A stretch of DNA of 46,692 bases from Acetobacteraceae bacterium (GTDB lineage Bacteria; Pseudomonadota; Alphaproteobacteria; Acetobacterales; Acetobacteraceae). Shown here in pieces: positions 41,990-46,692 of this stretch. Within the stretch, counting starts at the first letter, position 1; the number at the start of each line of letters is the position of its first letter. Made by a program: the position numbers and the translations under genes. The stretch is from positions 1-46,692 of the forward strand of contig PLXO01000081.1 in the NCBI GenBank assembly GCA_003151425.1, given 5' to 3'. Below the pieces are notes generated by a model, which ran no database searches, was not told the DNA's origin, and was given only the letters and a program-made list of their open reading frames with translations.

Positions 41990-44514
41990 GCGCCGCGCTG
42001 CGTCATCCCGTATTGTGGTTCGTCATCGTCCTGGTCGCGCTGACATTCCTCTGGCAGGCGATCGGCGCACCGGTCAGCCTGATCACGCAGATCGCCATCT
42101 ACACACTGTATGGCGCCGGGGTGAACCTGCTGGTCGGTTATACCGGCCTCGTTCCGTTCGGCGCCTCGGTGTTCTTCGGCTGCGCCAGCTATGCCGTGGC
42201 AATCTCGATGCGCAGCTTTCTGAGCAACGAAGCCGAGGCGTTGGTCTTCGCCATCCTGTTCTCCCTGGTCCTCGCCACCGCGATCGCGCTGATCATCCTG
42301 CGCCGGCGCGGCCTGTATTTCTCGCTGCTGACACTTGCTTTCTCGCAGATCGCCTTCGAGATCGCGTTCAAGTGGACCGACCTTACCGGCGGCGAGAACG
42401 GGTTGCAGGGCGTCCCGCGCCCCTGGCTGATCAGCGACGAGAGCTTCCACATCTTCACCGTCATGACAGTCGCTGCCGGCATGTGGCTGTTGTGGCGCAT
42501 CGCGCATGCGCCGTTCGGCCGCGTGCTGGTGGCGCTGCGCGACAACGAGCAGCGCGTGCTCAGCCTCGGCTACAGCACCTTCCGCTTGAAGTTCGAGGCA
42601 TTTGTCATCATGGGCGGCATCGTCGGCTACGCCGGCGCATTGCTGTCGTTCATGCTGCGTGGCGCTTACGCCGACAATCTTAGCTGGCAGCACGCCGGCG
42701 ACGCGCTGCTGATGACGGTGCTGGGCGGCGTGCACCAGTTCCTTGGCCCGCTCTGGGGCGCCATCGCATTCATTTTGCTGCAGGATCAGTTGTCGGAGAT
42801 TACCGAAAGCTGGTGGCTGATCTTTGCCCCGATCGTCATGGTGTTCGCGCTCGCCTCGCCGGAGGGTATGGTCGGCCTGGCGCAACGGTTGCGCGGGCGG
42901 CAGGAATGGACGCTGACCCGGCGCGGCATCCCGCCGCGCCCGGCGACGATCAAGCCGTGGCACGCCGATACAATGCAGCTCGATCCCGCCAAGCCAGTGC
43001 TGACGGTGCGTGGTCTGCACAAGCGATTCGGCTCGTTGGTCGTGGCGCAGGGGATCGATCTGGAGGTGCATCCGTATCGGCTGCACAGCCTTATCGGCCC
43101 GAACGGTGCCGGCAAGACAACCTTCTTCAACATGCTGACAGGCTTGTTGCGCGCCGATGGCGGCACGATCAACTTCGCCGGCCGCGACATCACGCTTCTG
43201 GCGGTGCACCAGCGGATCCGTCTTGGGCTCAGCAGGTCGTTCCAGATCCTCAGCGTATTCCGCAATTTGACGGCGTTCGAGAATGTCCGCGTCGCGGCGC
43301 AGGCGCGCAGTGCGCAACGGCACGCGCTGTGGCGCGACGCCTATGATTTGGAAGATGTGAACGAACGTACCTGGTCGCTGCTCGCCGCGGTCGGGCTGGC
43401 GGATCGCGCCGCGCAATCTTGCGCCAACCTCTCGCATGGCGAGCGGCGACTGCTCGAGATCGCCATCTCACTCGCCACGGACGCGCGACTGCTGCTGCTC
43501 GACGAGCCGCTGGCGGGCCTCGCCGAGGCGGATCGCCAGGTGGTGGGCGCGCTGATCCGGCAATTGGCCACGACCCATGCGGTGCTGCTGATCGAGCACG
43601 ACATCGACCGCGTTCTGGCGCTGTCCGACCGCATCACCGTGCTGCACCAAGGCCGGCTAATTGCCGACGGCAAGCCGGCCGAGGTGGCGAACAATCCAGA
43701 AGTGATCACCGCCTATCTCGGTGCCGCGCGCGAGATGTTGTCTCCCGCGGGGTCTCCCGCGCGGGCACCGGCGGTGACAATCGAGACCGCGGCGGCCGAG
43801 AAGGAGCTGCTGCGGCTGGACGGTGTGCGCGGCGGCTATGGCGGCAGTGTGGTGCTGGACGGACTTGACCTTGTCGTGCACGAGGGCGAGGCGGTGGCGT
43901 TGCTCGGTCGCAACGGTGTCGGCAAGACAACGACATTGCGCGCGATCACCGGCACGGTGGCGAAAAGCGCTGGCCGCATCACCATCGACGGCAAGGACAT
44001 CACCGCGGCTAAGCCGTATGAGATCAACCGACTTGGTATCTCGCTGGTGCCGGAGGGACGCCGGCTGTTCCCGAACCTGACCGTCATCGAGAACCTGCAT
44101 ATCGCCGCGCGCCCGGGTGGTGCCTCGCTCGAGCAGGTCTACGAGCTGTTCCCGAAACTGCGTATCCTGCAACGATCGCGCGCCGAAAGCCTGTCCGGCG
44201 GCGAGCGGCAGATGCTGGCGATCGCGCGCGCGCTGATGGTACCGGCGCGGTTGATCCTGCTGGACGAGCCTTTCGAGGGATTGGCGCCCACGATCGTCAA
44301 GGAGGTTATGGACGCGCTGGTGCGGCTGCGCGGGCGCGTCGCGATGGTGATTGTCGAGCACCATGCAGAGACGGTGCTGCCGATCACCGATCGGGCCTAC
44401 GTACTGGTGAACGGGCAGGTCGCGTATCAGGGCAGCGCGCGGGCGTTGGAGGCGGATGCAGCGCTGCAGGCGCGGCTGCTCGGCCTCGTGCATGCGGAGA
44501 TGGTGGCGGCGTAA
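41986..44514 (+). CDS. LivM-LivG-LivF fusion: permease plus two ATPases in one chain
   Basis: One 842-residue polypeptide. Residues 1 to about 320 are the LivM permease ('TLYGAGVNLLVGYTGLVPFGASVFFG', 'ALRDNEQRVLSLGYSTFRLKFEAFVIMGG'). From about 336 follows the LivG ATPase, with Walker A GPNGAGKT at 371-378, signature 'LSHGERR' and 'LLLLDEPLAGL'. From about 608 comes LivF, with Walker A GRNGVGKT at 641-648, 'LSGGERQMLAIARALM' and 'LILLDEPFEGLAP'. The linker 585-607 is short and Ala/Pro-rich. The GTG at 41986 overlaps the livH stop. There is no internal stop or overlap start between domains. LivM-LivG fusions are familiar; all three joined is less usual. Confidence 0.93.
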   Translation: MSAALRHPVLWFVIVLVALTFLWQAIGAPVSLITQIAIYTLYGAGVNLLVGYTGLVPFGASVFFGCASYAVAISMRSFLSNEAEALVFAILFSLVLATAIALIILRRRGLYFSLLTLAFSQIAFEIAFKWTDLTGGENGLQGVPRPWLISDESFHIFTVMTVAAGMWLLWRIAHAPFGRVLVALRDNEQRVLSLGYSTFRLKFEAFVIMGGIVGYAGALLSFMLRGAYADNLSWQHAGDALLMTVLGGVHQFLGPLWGAIAFILLQDQLSEITESWWLIFAPIVMVFALASPEGMVGLAQRLRGRQEWTLTRRGIPPRPATIKPWHADTMQLDPAKPVLTVRGLHKRFGSLVVAQGIDLEVHPYRLHSLIGPNGAGKTTFFNMLTGLLRADGGTINFAGRDITLLAVHQRIRLGLSRSFQILSVFRNLTAFENVRVAAQARSAQRHALWRDAYDLEDVNERTWSLLAAVGLADRAAQSCANLSHGERRLLEIAISLATDARLLLLDEPLAGLAEADRQVVGALIRQLATTHAVLLIEHDIDRVLALSDRITVLHQGRLIADGKPAEVANNPEVITAYLGAAREMLSPAGSPARAPAVTIETAAAEKELLRLDGVRGGYGGSVVLDGLDLVVHEGEAVALLGRNGVGKTTTLRAITGTVAKSAGRITIDGKDITAAKPYEINRLGISLVPEGRRLFPNLTVIENLHIAARPGGASLEQVYELFPKLRILQRSRAESLSGGERQMLAIARALMVPARLILLDEPFEGLAPTIVKEVMDALVRLRGRVAMVIVEHHAETVLPITDRAYVLVNGQVAYQGSARALEADAALQARLLGLVHAEMVAA

Positions 44515-44542
44515 CGATTCGTGTTTGCGCCGCCCTGGAATA

Positions 44543-44562
44543 GGACCGCCGGCGTTCGGTCC
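44543..44562. terminator. weak hairpin between convergent genes
   Basis: The arms ggaccg (44543-44548) and cggtcc (44557-44562) with an 8-base loop lie in the 52-base gap between the Liv operon and the dioxygenase gene. There is no T-run; the position between convergent genes is the main argument. Confidence 0.3.
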
Positions 44563-44566
44563 CACC

Positions 44567-45433
44567 CTACCCCGGCGCCGTGCCGCGCAGACAGGTGCGA
44601 TGCAGCACGCGCGGATACAGCGCCGCGTCGAAGTTCGGATCGGCGCGGTGCAGCAGGCAGCGATTGTCCCACATCAGCATATCGCCCGCCTGCCATTTGT
44701 GACGATAGACGAACCTTTCCTGCGTCGCGTGCGCCTCCAGCTTGGCGAGCAGCGCGCGCCCGTCCGCCATCGGCCAGCCGTCGATATGCGAGGCATGCTG
44801 ACCCATGAACAGGCATCTGCGCCCGCTGTCGGGATGCACGCGCACCAACGGATGGCGCATCGGCGGCGCGTCGCGGATTTCATCCTCGGTCGCGCGCATG
44901 CCGCTCTTTTGTTGCGACAGTTCCCAGCTATGGATAACGCGCAGCCCGTCCAGCGCCGCTTTCTCGGCGTCGTCCAGTGCATCGTAGGCGGCGTACATGT
45001 TGGCGAAGCAGGTATCGCCACCGTCCGGCGGCATAACGACCGCGTGCAGAATGGTCGCCATCGATGGTTCCGGCCGAAACGACTTGTCGCTGTGCCAGGT
45101 TGTCGATTTGACCTTGCCGCTGGGCTTGCCCTCGGCGTTCAGGTTGGAAACGACATGCAGCAGCGGGATGTCGCCGCCTCGGTTGGTGGCGACGTGGCGC
45201 TCCAGCGTGCCGAACTGCTCGGTGAAGGCGATCTGCTCGGGCTTGGTCAACGACTGGTCGCGGAACGCCAGCACCTGATAGCGCACGAAGGCGTCGTAGA
45301 CTGCCTGCCGCGTCGCTGCTTCCAGTTTCTCGCGCAGGTCCAACCCTACGACCTCGGCGGCCATCGCCGGTGAGAGCGGCCGCACCGCGAACTCGCGCCC
45401 GGCCGCGGACCGGGCCTCCATCGCCATCGACAT
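44567..45433 (-). CDS. TauD/TfdA-family Fe(II)/2-oxoglutarate dioxygenase
   Basis: A 288-residue non-haem iron dioxygenase; relatives hydroxylate taurine, 2,4-D, alkylsulfates and similar compounds using 2-oxoglutarate. The facial triad is H114/D116 in 'TTWHSDKS' and H262 in 'CLLHRADP', followed by the 2-oxoglutarate-binding arginine in 'PRVLHRTCL'. The length is normal and there is no export signal. It stands alone, divergent from an SDR across 300 bases. The substrate is unknown. Confidence 0.9.
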   Translation of the reverse strand: MSMAMEARSAAGREFAVRPLSPAMAAEVVGLDLREKLEAATRQAVYDAFVRYQVLAFRDQSLTKPEQIAFTEQFGTLERHVATNRGGDIPLLHVVSNLNAEGKPSGKVKSTTWHSDKSFRPEPSMATILHAVVMPPDGGDTCFANMYAAYDALDDAEKAALDGLRVIHSWELSQQKSGMRATEDEIRDAPPMRHPLVRVHPDSGRRCLFMGQHASHIDGWPMADGRALLAKLEAHATQERFVYRHKWQAGDMLMWDNRCLLHRADPNFDAALYPRVLHRTCLRGTAPG

Positions 45434-45733
45434 GCGCGTTTCCCCTGGCAGTTCTGCCGCAGGTTATCCCATCAGCGGCGGCTGCGCACCTCTCGACCGG
45501 CGACACTGTGGGCCAGCGGACGGAGGCGGCGTCAACTCCTGCCCTCGCGCGCCTGACCCTGCGACGTCCACGCCATTCCATGGGGCAAGCACCGAGAATA
45601 GTACATGTCGACATAGAAACAGTGAGGCCGACTACCCGCCACCCCGTCCGCCGGAGGTCTTGCGCCAGGATGACACAGCGCGCGGCGTGGCGCATGCTAC
45701 CGATCAGTATCCAATCCGAGGGAGAGAGACGCA
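45434..45733. other. 300-base divergent intergenic region
   Basis: No gene was seen. It must hold the promoters of the dioxygenase and the SDR. The only symmetrical element I noticed is the 10-base palindrome atgtcgacat at 45605-45614, too short to rate as an operator by itself. Confidence 0.4.
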
Positions 45734-46651
45734 ATGAGCGGCAACATGCTGGAGGGCAAGGTTGCGGTGGTGACCGGCGCGGGCCGAGGGATCGGCCGGG
45801 CGACCGCGATCTGCCTGGCGGCGAACGGCGCCAAGGTGGTGGTGTGCGACGTCGGTGCGGCAGTGACCGGCGAGGGGCAGGACGCCGGTCCCGCCCAGCA
45901 GGTGGTCGCCGAGATCGCCCAGGCCAACGGCCAGGGCCGCGCCGTCGCCAACACTGACAGCGTTGCCGAATGGGCCAACGCGCAGCGCATCGTGCAGACC
46001 GCGATCGATACGTTCGGCCGCATCGACATGGTGGTGAACAACGCCGGCATCCTGCGCGACCGCATGTTCCACTACATGTCGCCCGAGGAATGGGACGCGG
46101 TGATCAAGGTGCATCTGTACGGCGCCTTCTATGTCAGCCGCGCCGCGGTCACGCATTTCCGCAAGCAGGAGAGTGGGTGTTTCGTGCACATCACCTCCAC
46201 CTCGGGGCTGATCGGCAGCGTTGGGCAGGTGAACTACGGCGCGGCGAAGCTCGGCATTGCCGGTCTGTCGCGTTGCATCGCGATGGACATGCAACGTTAC
46301 AACATCCGGTCGAACTGCATCGGCCCGCACGCGTTCAGCCGCATGATCGAAACGGTGCCGGGCCAGAGCGAGGAGCAGTTGAAGGCGCGGGCGGAGAAGA
46401 CCAAGCCTGATCACATTGCGCAACTGATTGCTTTCCTCGGTACCGACGCGGCGAAGGGCGTGTCGGGGCAGATTTTTGGCGTGCGCGGGAATGAGGTGTA
46501 TCTGTACAACCAGCCGCGGCCGATCCGCATCATGGCGCGCAGCGACGGCTGGACCCCGGAGAAGCTGGCCGAGCACTGGCTGCCGGCGGTGAAGAACAGT
46601 TTTACCCCGCTGGAACGCACGCGCGACGTGTATAGCTGGGATCCGATCTGA
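45734..46651 (+). CDS. SDR-family dehydrogenase, hydroxyacyl-CoA-like
   Basis: A 305-residue NAD(P)-dependent SDR similar to the dehydrogenase domain of 17-beta-HSD4/multifunctional beta-oxidation proteins. The cofactor motif is 'VTGAGRGIGRA' (13-23), the 'NNAG' motif lies at 102-105, the catalytic serine is at 155-157 and Y168/K172 lie in 'NYGAAK'. The long loop 'GAAVTGEGQDAGPAQQVVAEI' and the extended C-terminus after 'VSGQIFGVRGNEVYLYNQPRPIRI' are typical of that subgroup. GGGAGAGAG precedes the ATG. Probably fatty acyl- or steroid-CoA related; not proven. Confidence 0.88.
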   Translation: MSGNMLEGKVAVVTGAGRGIGRATAICLAANGAKVVVCDVGAAVTGEGQDAGPAQQVVAEIAQANGQGRAVANTDSVAEWANAQRIVQTAIDTFGRIDMVVNNAGILRDRMFHYMSPEEWDAVIKVHLYGAFYVSRAAVTHFRKQESGCFVHITSTSGLIGSVGQVNYGAAKLGIAGLSRCIAMDMQRYNIRSNCIGPHAFSRMIETVPGQSEEQLKARAEKTKPDHIAQLIAFLGTDAAKGVSGQIFGVRGNEVYLYNQPRPIRIMARSDGWTPEKLAEHWLPAVKNSFTPLERTRDVYSWDPI

Positions 46652-46671
46652 AGATCGTTTCCGGCCGCGAA

Positions 46672-46692
46672 CCAGCAATTCTCATTTTGGCC
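46672..46692. repeat. right copy of 21-bp terminal inverted repeat of the window
   Basis: Exact reverse complement of bases 4-24; the window stops inside it. It lies 20 bases after the SDR stop codon with no gene between. It marks the same multicopy sequence as the left edge, in the opposite orientation. Confidence 0.75.

Noticed and set aside
41503-43437. 644-codon open frame on the minus strand opposite livH/livM
   Set aside because: Low-complexity shadow of high-GC coding sequence; the plus-strand proteins are clear.

Overview
This is a high-GC, gene-dense bacterial segment from an alphaproteobacterium. GapR (the DUF2312 nucleoid protein), ATGA/GTGA-overlapped operons, a NAD-dependent Mo formate dehydrogenase of the fds type and many periplasmic-binding-protein transporters all fit that class. 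An Acetobacterales-like lineage is my inference from general style and was not tested. No rRNA, tRNA or CRISPR array was found. The first and last 21 bases are perfect inverted copies of each other, so the segment probably begins and ends inside a multicopy repeat.

Layout. 1-1858: gene-free edge, a GNAT acetyltransferase and an NTF2-like protein. 2002-5020: N-terminally short NagA, divergent from an FtsH protease. 5041-5143: a large hairpin repeat. 5228-9559: polar amino-acid ABC transporter operon ending in an FAD amino-acid/amine oxidase. 9611-16814 (minus): catabolic cluster of a DUF1989 protein, an M20 deacylase, two pairs of paralogous amidohydrolases and a Rieske ferredoxin. 17058-19372: SDR, remnant of a thiamine-diphosphate enzyme, luciferase-like oxidoreductase, gapR. 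19382-21498 (minus): lutC-lutB without lutA. 21692-27899 (minus): sugar ABC transporter without an ATPase, a glycosidase-like helical protein and a GH2 beta-glycosidase, with a divergent LacI regulator and a perfect operator palindrome. 29043-29926: gene debris plus a frameshifted GxxExxY gene framed by 38-bp inverted repeats. 30146-37200: LysR regulator, fdsGBA, fdhD and fdsD. 37290-39035: oxalate/formate-type MFS transporter broken by a nonsense codon and by a 208-bp miniature transposable element with a 9-bp target duplication, followed by its intact small subunit. 39137-44514: flavin reductase and a branched-chain amino-acid-type ABC system whose permease LivM and both ATPases LivG and LivF are one 842-residue polypeptide. 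44567-46651: TauD-family dioxygenase and an SDR.

Overall the segment is a series of nutrient uptake and catabolism modules (amino acids, amides, lactate, glycosides, formate, branched-chain-like substrates). Between them lie small non-autonomous repeats and decaying genes. The most unusual items are the GxxExxY repeat-bounded unit, the miniature element in the transporter gene, the LivMGF fusion, the duplicated amidohydrolase pairs and a repeat-built insertion inside FdhD.
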